DNA of 64,000 nucleotides from Phragmites australis (GCF_958298935.1 NC_084930.1:29672001-29736000); one strand, 5' to 3'. Shown: positions 10,451 to 21,390, counted from the first letter of the stretch. Translations and numbers: made by a program. The notes: generated by a model not told the origin, from the sequence alone.

Positions 10451-10799
10451 TACCCGGGCGCGTCGTGCCCGGGATAAGCAGAGACCTCTTCTGGGACGAT
10501 GTTGGGGACGGGTGTCCATTCTGCCACGAAGTCGGAGAGCGCCTGGATTTTGATCGCTTGGCGACTGACGAAGTGCAGGTCGAATTCCGCCAGCTCCACT
10601 GCCCACTTGACAACACGCCCGGTGCCTTCCCGGTGTTGGAGAATGGGTCCCAGTGGATACGTGGTAACCACCGAGACCTTGTGCGCCTGGAAGTAGTGGC
10701 GCAGCTTCCGGGAAGCGATGAGCATGGCATAGAGCAGCTTCTGAGCCTGGGGATATCTTGCCTTGGCTTCCCGGAGGACTTCACTGACGAAGTACACCG

Positions 10800-11040
10800 G
10801 TCGCTGTACCCGGCGGGCCCGGACGGTGGCTCTACTCGGGGGGCTGCTGCAGCCCCCAGGCTCGGCGGCATGGTCGGGGCTGGCCGGGCACTCGGGCTCG
10901 ACTCCCTGATTGGGAGGAGCAGTGTGCTCGGGCTCGACCCCTTGCTCAGGGGGAGCTGCGAGGACGGTTGAGTGTTCGGGGGCCTCTGGGAGCTGGGACC
11001 CAGCACCTGGCCCCAGACACTCGTCGCGCTCTACCACAAG
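10800..11040 (-). other. Pro/Glu-rich repeat insertion in the RT-RNase H connection
   Basis: Between [12 protein letters not shown] and [11 protein letters not shown] the polyprotein carries about 65 residues of low-complexity sequence with imperfect repeats such as [25 protein letters not shown] and [13 protein letters not shown]. In related elements the two flanking motifs are nearly adjacent (recalled from the family). The frame is kept, so the insertion may have been tolerated while the family was active. Confidence 0.7.
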
Positions 11041-11119
11041 CACCATGCTCATGACCTGAGGAGTGGCCGAAACGTAGAGCAGCAGGGGCTCACCTTCGAA
11101 GGGAGCCACCAGCACGGGT

Positions 11120-12102
11120 GGCGAGGCGAGGTACTTCTTTAGGTCGCGGAAGGCCTGCTCGGCCTCCGGCGTCCAGTCGAAACGACCGGTCTTCTTCAAA
11201 AGCTTGAAGAGGGGGAGCCCTCGCTCCCCGAGCTTGGAGATGAAGCGCCCGAGGGCTGCCATGCAGCCGGCGAGACGCTGAACCTCTTTGAGTCGAGCCG
11301 GGGGTCGCATCTGCTCGATGGCCCGGATCTTCTCTGTATTGACCTCAATTCCTCGGCCAGAAACCAAGAAACCAAGGAGCTTGCCCGCCGGCACCCCGAA
11401 GACACACTTCTCCGGGTTGAGCTTGAGGCGAGTAGTGCGGAGACTGTTGAAAGTCTCGACAAGGTCCTCGAGCAAGGTGGCACGGTCTCGGGTTTTGACC
11501 ACGAGATCGTCGATCTAAGCTTCGACGTTACGGCCAACCTGTAAATCAAGGGCAATATGAATAGCGCGCTGGAAGGAGGATCCAGCGTTGCGCAGGCCAA
11601 AAGGCATTGACATATAGCAATAAGTCCCCACCGGAGTGGTAAAAGCAGTTTTTTCCTCGTCCCCTATGGCCATGCGGATCTGGTGATACCCAAAGTTTGC
11701 ATCTAAAAAGCATAAAAGATCGCATCCCGCAGTTGCATCTACAATTTGATCAATGCGAGGTAAGGGGAAGGGATCTTTAGGGCAAGCCTTATTCAGGTCG
11801 GTGTAGTCTACGCACATGCGGAGCTTGCCGTTGGCCTTCGGGACGATGACTGGGTTTGCCAGCCAGTCGGGGTGGAGGACTTCTCGGATAAATCCGGCGT
11901 CGAGGAGCTTGCTGACCTGCTCGCGGATAAACTCCTGGCGCTCAGGCGCCTGCCGCCGGACCTTCTGCTTCACCGGGCGGGCGTCCGGACGCACCGCCAA
12001 GTGATGCTCGATCACCTCCCTAGGGATCCCGGGCATGTCGGACGGTTGCCAGGCAAACACGTCTACGTTAGCCCGGAGGAAGGCGACGAGCGCGCTTTCC
12101 TA
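11120..12102 (-). pseudogene. Reverse transcriptase domain of the inner element, catalytic Tyr codon mutated to stop
   Basis: Motifs in order: RQEFIREQVSKLLDAGFI, PVIVPKANGKLRMCVDYTDL, FLDANFGYHQIRM, YCYMSMPFGLRNAGSSFQ, then the catalytic box. That box reads [15 protein letters not shown]: the codon that should encode Tyr of Y-I-D-D is TAG (11515-11517, minus). The thumb region follows ([20 protein letters not shown]). A further in-frame TAG lies at the upstream edge (12100-12102) between LGSK and ESALVAFLRANVDVFAW. RT from this copy cannot be made full length. Confidence 0.88.
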
Positions 12103-12760
12103 TTTGCTGCCCAGGTCACCACCGATCCGGACGACCTGGGTAGCGCCTTCGCCCACCACGACCTCCTTCGTCGGAACAGAGGCGTCGGCGGCGAGTTGGG
12201 GTTTGGTTGAAGAGGGTCCCGGGCCCCCTGTAGAGCCATCGACCTCGGTCTGCGCTGAAACCAGAGCCATGTATGACTGCTCAGCGCAGGAGACGGCGCC
12301 GCCGGAGTCGGCGATCACGGAGATGGGGCCCGCGGGGCCCGGCATCTTAAACGTGAGGTATGCGTAGTGCACGGCCATCATTAACTTGGCGAGCGCCGGA
12401 CGCCCGAGGATGGCGTTGTAGGGGAGAGGGAGCTCCGCGACGTCGAAGAGGACGCACTCCATGCGGAAGTTGTCCCGGCTCCCGAAGGTCACGGGCAACT
12501 CGACCTGCCCGAGGGGCAGGGAGTGCCCGGGGTCACTCCGCAGAAGGGGAGCGACGGCCTTAGGCGCCTGGAGGACACCTGCAGCTTCTCAAAAGCCTCC
12601 TTGGGGAGGAGGTTGAGGCCTGCACCACCGTCGATCAGCACTCTGCCGACCTTAACATTGCAGACAGTGGGGGACACCACCAGGGGTAGTCGCCCCACGG
12701 CTGCAGTACTTGCGGGGTGATCGGCCATGCTGAATGTGATCGGAGCGTCCGACCACCTCA
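12103..12760 (-). pseudogene. Aspartic protease domain of the inner element
   Basis: The minus-strand protease active site reads RVLIDGGAGLNLLP (Asp codon about 12630-12632), a DGG(A/S) variant typical of plant Ty3/gypsy. It continues as ELPVTFGSRDNFRMECVLFD and YNAILGRPALAKL. A one-base frameshift near 12530 separates the halves. The protease would process the gag-pol polyprotein. Confidence 0.82.
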
Positions 12761-14642
12761 GGGGCCTAGCGGCCTCCTCGCTCGGGGTTGCCGAGCACAC
12801 CTCGCGTCGCATGACCTTGATGCCACGGCGCGAGGAAGGCGTGTAGGCGCCTCCGTCGATGAAGGCGACGGCATGCTCGGGCTCCTGGAAACCGAGCTCG
12901 GCGTTGTCGGGGGCGACCTCAGCATCGCCTCCCTCGCGGGACTCGTCACGCTCCCTCTGGCGCTGCTCGATGAGTCCTTTGACCGTACGACACTCCCTGA
13001 GGTCGTGCCATCTGGTCTGGTGTATGGGGCACCATTTGCCTGGCTCGAGCCCCGCGGGAGCGGGTACCCTCGCTGGAGCAGGAGCCCGACCAGGGGCTGG
13101 GGCTCTTGCGGGAGCCGGTGCTGGGGCCCTTGTGGGCATGGGGGCCCGAGGAGGGGCCCTGGCAGGGGTCCTTGCAGGTGCGGGCCGTCTGTCGGCGCCC
13201 GCCCGGCGCTCTTGTCGGCGGTCGGGCTCTTGAGCCGGCCTATGGGCGGGGCCCTGGGCCGGCTCAATAGGAGCAGCCTCGCGCTTCCTTCTCTTCTTCT
13301 TTTCCCCCCTTGTCGGAGCGGGAAGAACTTGGCTGGTCGGCGGCGGGGCGGGGAGCATGCCACGCCCTGGCCTCCGTAGCCTTGGCGCACTTATCGGCCA
13401 GTGCGAAGAGCTCCGCAGTGGTCTCGATCTCGTGCGTACCTAGCTTTTCGAGCATCCGCTCGTCGCGGACGCCTTGCCGGAAAGCAACGATAACAGCATG
13501 GGGGGCCACTCGCGGGATGGTGTTGCGGACCTAGCTGAAATGCTGTATAAAGCGCCGCAGCGTCTCCCCTTCCTGCTGTTTGACGGCATGGAGGTTGCAC
13601 TCCAAGCCGGGGCGTGTGAATGTGCCCTGAAAGTTGGCCACAAACTGGTGGCAGAGGTCATCCCAAGAGCTAATAGATCCTGGGGGTAAGTTCATAAGCC
13701 AAGAGCGGGCAGAGCCCCTCAAGGCAACATGAAAATAATTTGCCATCACCTTTTCGCTGCCTCCGGCCGCTTGAACGGCCGTTGTGTAGATCTGGAGGAA
13801 CTCGACGGGGTCGATGGACCCGTCGTACTTCTCCGGCAGCTCGGGCGGAACTTGGAAGGCCACCTAACCCGACGGAGCTCAGCGGTGAAGGCACGGCAAC
13901 CAGTGTCGTACCCCGCAGCGCGAGCGGGGGTCCTCGGTGGCAAATGCCGGCGAGCCGGGGATTCCTGGTGATCATGGGCCGGGAAGGAGGAAGCCTGGTC
14001 CTCTGCTCCGGCCTCCTGCCGGGTTTCCCGCTGGCGCTCGAGAGTGACCCGGGCGTCCTCGTGGCCCCTCCGCTTGTTAAGACGCAAGCGGAGGTCCCGG
14101 GCTTCGGACACGGCCAGGGGGACAGCGCTCCGCCTGGAGGCCCCTCGGCCCGTGCGGACGTTGCCCATTGAGGAGCCAGTTCTGGCGGCGCCACGCTGAG
14201 TGGTGGTGCGAGGACTCCCGGCCTGCACCTGGCGGCGAGCAGTGCCAACCAAGGCGATGACATCTTGGATCCACCGGCCTTCCGGAGTGTTCGGTGTGGC
14301 CTGAACGGGCGGGTGCCTGAGGAGAGCATGCGATGCAAGCAGCGCGCTCCCCGGGCTGGCCTCGCTGAACGCGACTCTGCGCCGCAGTGGCACCCAACGC
14401 CGTCCAGAGGCGAACCTAGCGGCCGGGGTCTCGACCTCCTGCTGGGGGTCGGAAAGTCTATCAGCGGCGGCGGCGGCGGCCCTGCTGGGCCCAGCGCCTT
14501 GATCCCCTTGGGAGGGAAAAACCGCACACGTGGATAGCGGCTGCTGCTGGAACGCAGCAGCGACTGGGCTTTCCTGGGCGTCGAGCAGCACTCCGTCACT
14601 GGAAGTGGAGCCGGAACGCTGGAGACGATGCCCACCAGCCAT
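12760..14642 (-). pseudogene. Gag of the inner retrotransposon
   Basis: ATG at 14642 (MAGGHRLQRSGSTSSDG), 46 bases downstream of the PBS. The capsid-like domain reads PPELPEKYDGSIDPVEFLQI, SWDDLCHQFVANFQGTF and LRRFIQHFS. A C-terminal nucleocapsid has a variant zinc knuckle CPIHQTRWHDLREC (C-x2-H-x4-H-x4-C, about 13031-12990) after a Pro/Ala/Arg-rich linker. Lesions: a frameshift near 13864, an in-frame TAG at 13531-13533 and a frameshift near 13310 in a C-run. Gag would form the virus-like particle. Confidence 0.82.
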
Positions 14643-14687
14643 CTTTTCCTGTGGAAAAAAGCAAACGGACAAATCCAGGGATATGCC

Positions 14688-14705
14688 CCCCTACCTGGCG
14701 CGCCA
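14688..14705 (-). other. Primer-binding site of the inner retrotransposon
   Basis: TGGCGCGCCAGGTAGGGG on the minus strand, two bases inside the 5' LTR end. TGG start and placement fit a tRNA primer site. I do not assign the tRNA. The outer element has a diverged version in the same place (21391-21408). Confidence 0.8.
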
Positions 14706-15141
14706 GCTGTCGGAGGATGAACTCCTGTCGCAGGGATCCCGAGAGACCCCTTTTTAAAGATTCGGCCGGGGGGATGATCCTGAACGAGCTCGTCAGGGAA
14801 ATAAATGGAAACGGAAAGAAATGCAACGGCCGGTGGGGGGGGATGATCGACCTAGTGCAAAAAAGAGATAAATGCACCGGGGTTTAGACAGGTTCGGGCC
14901 GCACGGGGGCGTAATACCCTACTCCTGTGTGAGTGCAATATCTTTCCTTGAAGGGAATTCTTCAAGGATGTGTCTGGTTACAAGGGTGTATTGTCTACAG
15001 AAAGCTTGAGGCTCCCGTGCTCTAGCTCTGCTCGAGCTTGCTTGTGATGTTCTTCGTCTCTTGTGGTCTCTTTTCTTGATCTCGTTTTGTCTGGCTTAAT
15101 TGTTTCTTGGCTTCGCTGCTTTCATGTGTTCTCCATACTTT

Positions 15142-15150
15142 CCTTTTATA
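15142..15150 (-). promoter_or_regulatory. TATA box of the 5' LTR promoter
   Basis: TATAAAAGG on the minus strand within TGTATAAAAGGAAAG. It lies about 500 bp downstream of the G-box array in element orientation and about 435 bp before the LTR's inner end. It is the likely core promoter for gag-pol RNA. Confidence 0.65.
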
Positions 15151-15647
15151 CACACGCCGACCTCGGCTTACCCCAAATGGGAAAGAGGGGGCGCGAGTGC
15201 CAAGGCGCCACGGAGAAAGGCGTCATCATTCCGTCTCGGCGAAGTGACAGGGGCGGTGGAAAAATACAGCGCATCCGACCACCCGCCACTGCGGACGTCC
15301 TCCGGCGCCGTTGAGAGGACCCACCGGGCGGCCACAGAGGCGCCCGATGCGCCCACCCTGTCTTGTTCTTCTGTCAGGGCAGGGTGGCAGGCGGAACGCT
15401 TTGATCCTGACAACGTTATCCCGAGGTACCCTGGATGATACGAGACGGGACCCGTGCAATTAATGGACCCACGCCCCCCTGCCAAAGCATGGCAGGGACT
15501 GACACCATAGCATGGGCAGCTGAGAATGTCAGGATGTCAGGATGTCAGGCCGCGCGTACCCATTAAATGCGGCATTGGACCTTTGACTGGCTGACACCCT
15601 GCCGACGGGTTCCTTCGGGTCGTCGGGGCGTCAGGCGATCTTGCGCG

Positions 15648-16015
15648 AACCTTCGGGGAACCGAGTGCTCGGGGGCTGCCACGTGCAGCCCCGAGCACTC
15701 TCTCCTGGGCACTCCTGTAGGACCCTTCGGGGAACTGAGTGCTCGGGGGCTGCCACGTGCAGCCCCGAGCACTCTCTCCCGAGCACTTCTGTAGGACCCT
15801 TCGGGGAACCGAGTGCTCGGGGGCTGCCACGTGCAGCCCCGAGCACTCTCTCTCGAGCACTTCTGTAGGACCTCTCGGGGAACCGAGTCCTCGGGGGCTG
15901 CCACGTGCAGCCCCGAGCACTCTCTCCCGAGCACTCCTTTAGACCCTTCGGGGAACCGAGTCCTCAGGGACTGCCATGTGCAGCCCCGAGCACTCTCTCC
16001 CGAGCACTTGGTTGT
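15648..16015. repeat. Five ~74-bp tandem units with CACGTG-centred palindromes (5' LTR)
   Basis: Cores at 15680, 15754, 15828, 15902 and 15975. The last core is mutated to CATGTG in this copy only. Sequence otherwise matches the array in the 3' LTR. Located in U3 in element orientation. Confidence 0.9.
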
Positions 16016-16271
16016 TCGGCCCATCGAGGGACTATGGTACTTGGGGGCGAGGGGGAACCCTTCCGAGCACTTTCTTCCCGGTACTTGGACTCTGTGGGTC
16101 ATCGGGGAACTGGGGTGCTCGGGAACCAGAGGCTGTGGCCCCGAGCACCTTCTCCCGGAACTTAGATTTTCCTCATCCTGCAGGGGGGAGGACCTCGCGG
16201 GATGGTGACACGTGGTGGACGGCCGGCCTGGTCTCAGGACTCAGGGACCCCTGGTTCCCGATACACCGACA

Positions 16272-16276
16272 ACTTG
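16272..16276. repeat. Right target-site duplication of inner LTR retrotransposon (ACTTG)
   Basis: Exact repeat of 1747-1751. The outer element's pol continues immediately after it. Confidence 0.93.
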
Positions 16277-17060
16277 CCTCTACCAAAGCATATAGATTAG
16301 ACTTATGAGCAATTTTCTTTGTATACACATTATCGTTAGGGACCTCTTGACCTTCGAGATAGGCTCGGAATGAGGTGATCCAAGTCGGCTCACATTCAAG
16401 TAGCGCATCTACCATGTTTGCAAGTTCTGCCTCACTGACCTGACCAAACTATTTGTCGAGTTAGGCAGCATATGTTTGTCGAACTGTCAGGATAGATGGT
16501 TTGAGAAGTTTATCAACAAAGAATCACATGGGCACTGGTGCTCGAGAAGAAACAAGTCTAGCAAGTTTATCCGCAAAAGAGTTATCACTCCTTTTGATAT
16601 GCATTACTTCTAGCCCTTTGAACGTTTCCTCAAGCTTTCGCACCTCGTTCAGATAAGTCGTCATGTTATCAGCCGTCATGTTATCACCCAAGTACTGGTA
16701 CTTCTTTTGCACTTGGTTTACGACTAGCTGTGAGTCTCCTTTCATGAGAAGTCACCTGATTCCAAGTGATGAAGCTATAAAGAGCATGTTTACCAGTCAT
16801 TCGTATTCTACAACATTGTTGGAAACTTTAAAATTTAATTGAATAGCTTACATGAATTCGTCGCCTCGTTGAAGATTTAAGTACAATGACTGCCCCCGAG
16901 CCCTGAAGCATGAGTGATCCATTGAACAAGAGGGTCCGATAGTCCTCAACCACATTTGGCTTTGTTTCTTCGACACTTATCCATTCAACAATGAATTCCG
17001 CTAATACTCTCGACTTAATGCTTGTTCATGGGGTGTAGTGTATGTCGAACTCATTGAGCT
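16277..17060 (-). pseudogene. RNase H remnant of the outer retrotransposon
   Basis: The minus strand reads [20 protein letters not shown], then VRKLEETFKGLEVMHIKRSD and NSFADKLARLVSSRAPVP, matching the inner element's RNase H ([35 protein letters not shown]). Stops and small indels are scattered through it. It joins the integrase remnant at 1746 once the inner element is removed. Confidence 0.8.
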
Positions 17061-17289
17061 CGGTCGCCCATTGCGTGATTCATCTAGTAGCCTCCCTATT
17101 GCGTATGACATCCTTCAGCAGATATATTGTTACAATAGTGACCTTGTGTGCTGGGCAATAGTGTCGTAGCTTCCGAGAATATATCAAGACTGCATAATAG
17201 CAATTTCTACACTTACGAGTATCATAACTTAGCGTCGTGTAGCACTTCTCTCACGTAGTAAATAAGTTTCTGGACCTTGGCCTTTTTCT

Positions 17290-18240
17290 CAGGACATTCT
17301 CACTTGACTATCAGGACTGTGCTTACAACTTGTTGGGTTGCTGCAATGTACAAAAATAGCTCCTCTTTTGTGTTAGGTGGTATTGGAATTAATGGAGATG
17401 ATAAATACCTTTTAAAATCCTGAAATGCTTTCTCCTCTTCTTTTGTCCACTCGAACCAGTCATGTTTCTTCATAAGCTTGAAGAATAGCATCCCTCACTC
17501 GCCTATCCTGGAAATGAATCGACTAAGGGCTGTTATGCATCCTGTCAATTTTTGAACTTCTTTCAATGTTTGAGGTGGTCGCATTTGGTCGTGCACCTCA
17601 ATTTTATATGGATTGGCCTTGATGCCTCGACTTGACACTAGGAAGCCAAGAAGCTTGCCAGACGGGACGTCGAACTAGCATTTCTCAGGATTAAGCATCA
17701 TATGATACTTCATAAGGTTATCAAATGTCTCCTTGAGGTAGTTAATCAATGTGTCTTCAGTTCTAGACTTGACTACAATATCATTGACATAAACTTCAAC
17801 ATTGCGCCCAATCTGAAGCTGTAAGAAGTTTCGAATACACCGTTGATAAGTAGCACTAATGAGACATCTTTACATAACAAAACACCAAAGGGAGTAACAA
17901 AAGCAGTTTTCTCCTTATCCTCCACCCCCCATGCTAATTTGGTGATACCCCAAATAGACATCTAGAAAATACAGCAAGCCACAACCCGTCGTAAAGTCGA
18001 TGATCTGGTCGATACAAGGAAGAGAAAAAGGATCATTTGGACATGCTTTGTTAAAGTTGGTAAAGTTGATACACATCATCCACCTGTCATAGGGTTTCTT
18101 CACGAGGACGGAATCTGCGAGCCATGGGTAAAGTTGATACACATCATCCACCTGTCATAGGGTTTCTTCACGAGGACGGAATCTACGAGCCATGTAGGAT
18201 GACGAACCTATCGAATGAAGCCCGCTTTTTGGAGTTTGGC
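17290..18240 (-). pseudogene. Reverse transcriptase remnant of the outer retrotransposon
   Basis: Motifs in shifting frames: FTNFNKACPNDPFSLPCIDQ, GLLYFLDVYLGYHQI, KTAFVTPFGV, and in the thumb LFFKLMKKHDWFEWTKEEEK. The frame is interrupted many times. A 68-bp tandem duplication (18061-18195) lies in the fingers region. Confidence 0.82.
18061..18195. repeat. 68-bp tandem duplication inside the dead RT
   Basis: The unit TAAAGTTGATACACATCATC... at 18061-18128 is repeated at 18129-18195 with one visible difference (CTGCGAG against CTACGAG). It arose after or during decay because it breaks the RT order. Confidence 0.9.
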
Positions 18241-18759
18241 GACCTCCTCCTGGATAGCTTGCTTCATATCCTGTGCAAACCTTCGTTGTTTCTGCACCAA
18301 GGGTTTGGCATGGGTTTCACAGCTAGTCAATGCTCAATCACCTCCCTAGGGACCCAAGGCATATCGGATGGCTGCCATGTAAACATATTTTGGTTCGCCC
18401 AGAGGACAGTGATGAGCTCGAGTTCTTATTTGGGATTAAGGTTAACCCCTATATTAACCGTTTTGGTTGATTCAAATGAATCAAGGGGTATTACCTTGAC
18501 ACCACCATCAATCTTCTTGTCCATGGCACCGTCACTGTAATCTCCTTTGGCGGTCTTGTTGGACATGGAAGTGCCAGCAAGACTTACAAACTTGTAATCC
18601 TCAACCTCAACAATGCCTTGATGCTTCTAGCGTTTAGACTCCGTACCTTTTGAAGTAGTTGCCGTCTGGAAGAAGTGCTCAACCATATCCAAGCTCTACT
18701 TATCGCACTTGGCTGTTGCACGCTGATCTCCTTAGACAGTTATGACCCCTTTGGGGCTT

Positions 18760-19160
18760 GGGATCTTTAGTGTTTGATACGCGTAGTGCACCACGACCAT
18801 GAACTTGCCTAGCATTGGACGGCTTGAAATCACATTGTAAGCCGTCTCTAAGTCCGTGACATCAAAAGTTAACTTCTATGTGCGGAAGTTGTCAGGCTCT
18901 CCGAACGTGACTGGCGGCTCGATCTGGCCAAGGGGTATATTGGATGAATTTGGGGTTATACCATAAAAAGACTCAACTCTCGCCTTAAGCTCTAACCTTG
19001 AAATTCTCATCTTGTCTAACATTTTGGCAAGAAATGAGATTAAACGAACTACCCCCATCATCCAATGTTTGATAAATCTTGATGTTAAGGATAGTAGGCT
19101 AGACCACGACTGGGTATCGATCAGGGTGTGGAACCGCAACTGGATGGTCAACTTGGTTGA
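18760..19160 (-). pseudogene. Protease remnant of the outer retrotransposon
   Basis: Minus-strand pieces include LDDGGSS, the active-site block near 19030-19060, and later IPLGQIEPPVTFGEPDNFRT, which matches the inner element's ELPVTFGSRDNFR. Frames are broken. Confidence 0.7.
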
Positions 19161-19599
19161 AGGTGATTGGGACCTCTAACCAATTGAGGTATCAAGTAGA
19201 CCCTGTTAGAGCCAGGTTGACCTCTCTCTCGACCACTTTGTACTATCTCTTGGACTCGTACACAACATATCCTCCAAAGATGTGTGCCAAGATCTTATCG
19301 GCCCTACGAAATTTGGGTTCATCGTCTTTAACATCAGGCTTTGCTTGTTTGTTGTGATACTCAACAATAGCGGCCTTGAGCATATCATTGACCTTCTTTT
19401 TAATGACATGGCATTCGTCAAAGTTGTGTTGGCTGGTCAGATGGACGGGACACCACTATCCACCACTCGGCTCATGCCCTTTTTGTTATCCCCGGTGTTG
19501 CGTGATTTGCTCCTATCGACCACAGCTATAGTCGTGTCTAGACCTTTACGCTTGTCACTAGATTTATTCTTCTTTCCCCCGTTCGTCAAGGACTTTGGA

Positions 19600-20800
19600 T
19601 TGTCCTTACCATGCTGAGGGTGTTTGGTATGTGCCAGAGCCTTAGCATGCTTTGCAAACTTGTCGCTAACTCGAAGATCTCTTTGACTGTTTGGATCTTT
19701 CTAGTGGCTTATTTTCGACAAAATCTGTGTTATTGATGCCTCGCTTAAAAGTGATGATGACTGACTCATCAAAGATGTCTAGAATTGTGTTGCGCCTATC
19801 ATTGAACCGCCGAATGATGTCTCGTAGAGATTCGTCTTTGCCTTGGTTCAGCTGATGAAGATCGTTCACCATTCATATGCGCTCAAACGTACCCTAGAAG
19901 TTAGTGATGAACTGAGCCTTCAGCTCGGCCCACGATTGGATTGAGTTGGGAGGCAAGTTCAACAACCAGGATCATGTTGGTCCATCCAGCGTGGTCAGAA
20001 GATAGTTGGCCATCACTTTGTTATCGCCGCCTGCAGCGTGAATAACAGTGATATAGATCTGCAATTGCTCATTGGGATTGAGCTTTTCGTCGTATTTTTG
20101 GATCAGACCCGCTTTGAACTTCTTGGGCCACCACATCAACCAGAGCTCAGGTGTGAAGGCATCGCAACCCCAATCAAACTCTTCAGGAGGCGGAGGAGGA
20201 GGACTGTCATGCCTATTCCTTCGAACATGGGAGTCACATCGATCGTCCCGTCCTGGAGATCTGCGCTCATTATAGCATTAGTCATCTTCATGGCATTCCT
20301 CACTACGGTTGTCTGTCACTCTCCGTAGATCGTTCCGATCATGAGGGATGCGATTTCTCAAGTCTTCCTGATTCCTATGCCTATGAATAGGGCAGTTACA
20401 GCCTGACCCATAGGATTGTGCTTGACCCCGACTGCCCAAGCTTCCCATCTGTGATTCCTCAACTCAGGGATGTTCGCGTCTATGGCTCCTCAAACTGGCG
20501 CCTTGCCGACTTTGATGCCTAGAACTGCTAAGGTTGTTTACTCGAGCTGCCTGGATTTGAGACGCATCGAGTAAAGTCTTCACTTGATTGAGCATCGGAG
20601 TTAAAAGGATTCACCGGGTCCAACTCAGGGAAGGATCTTAGAATAAGATGAGCGCCCTGGACATTAGCCCCTGAAGTACTGAAGACCGAGGCTTGGTTGC
20701 GGCTGAGTTGATGAAGCCTCACGACAATTGTCCAGAGAGTATCCTTTCTCAATCTCGGGACCAATGCTGGTGGAGGGGTACCCACGTGAAGTCATCGTTG
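19600..20800 (-). pseudogene. Gag remnant of the outer retrotransposon
   Basis: On the minus strand 19872-19666 reads LNQGKDESLRDIIRRFNDRR and ILDIFDESVIITFKRGINN, a retrotransposon gag (PF03732-type) signature. Upstream pieces to about 20.8 kb are open but low in similarity. The zinc-knuckle and capsid regions are broken by stops. Confidence 0.7.
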
Positions 20801-21390
20801 AACACCAGAGGGCACCTGACCTCCTGCGGTCTATCGATGATCAATAGTATTAGGAGCTAATTGGGCACTAGCCATAGATGTTCCTAGTGGTATATCTTTG
20901 GCGACGCCAGTATCGTGGGCGGTGGCTACTGTTGCTGGGTTTGTGGGAATCCTGATGCCATTGTTCTCTGTGGTTTTTTGATCTAGCGTCATCGGGTCAT
21001 TGGGTGGGGTTCCGACTCCTCGAGCCATGAACACAAATGATCTATTTGGCTACTCTAGCTATCGACCGAGTTGTCATTGCTACTCTCATGATTCTTATCC
21101 TCACTATCGGTGTCTATGTATTAGAGAACGTTAGGCTCCTTAGGATCCCAATCGAGATGTCCCACCTCACGGTATGCGTCCAATGGGTTGGACTCGAGAA
21201 TACCAGTGTGGATCAGTCCACCTTGATTTTCCAGCGGAAAACCATAGCTCCGAAGAGAATCTCAGATCCGACGAGAGGCGATGAGTAGATGGCTTCCGTC
21301 GGCTCGAAACGGTCATAGAAACCGTCATCAGAGAAACCAACGCGGATGTGAACTCAGGATATGATCAATCCTAAAAAGTAGAAGAATGCC

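Larger units (their letters stand above)
1752..16271 (-). mobile_element. Complete but inactivated Tat/Retand-type Ty3/gypsy LTR retrotransposon with an antisense gene
   Basis: About 14.5 kb, with LTRs at 14708-16271 (5') and 1752-3313 (3'), PBS at 14688-14705, PPT at 3314-3333 and TSD ACTTG on both sides. Domain order on the minus strand is gag, protease, RT, RNase H, integrase: a Ty3/gypsy order. Between the end of pol (8644) and the 3' LTR is about 5.3 kb holding a gene on the opposite strand. That is a known feature of Tat-lineage elements such as Grande and RIRE2-like families (recalled, not searched). Roughly 40 differences between the LTRs by eye (about 2.5-3 %) point to an insertion near 1 million years ago at the usual grass rate of 1.3e-8 per site per year; this age is an inference. 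Multiple stops and frameshifts make this copy non-autonomous. Confidence 0.93.
14708..16271 (-). repeat. 5' LTR of the inner retrotransposon
   Basis: A 1564-bp LTR bounded by TGTCGG (14708) and CCGACA (16271), nearly identical to 1752-3313. It carries a TATA box at 15142-15150 (minus) and five tandem palindromic units at about 15648-16015. It would drive the genomic RNA leftward. Confidence 0.93.

Noticed and set aside
10126..10971. 281-residue plus-strand open frame
   Set aside because: It lies opposite the conserved RNase H/RT connection and has no similarity of its own; it is a shadow of a GC-rich gene.
12717..13379. Open frames on both strands opposite gag/protease
   Set aside because: Shadows of the GC-rich gag linker.
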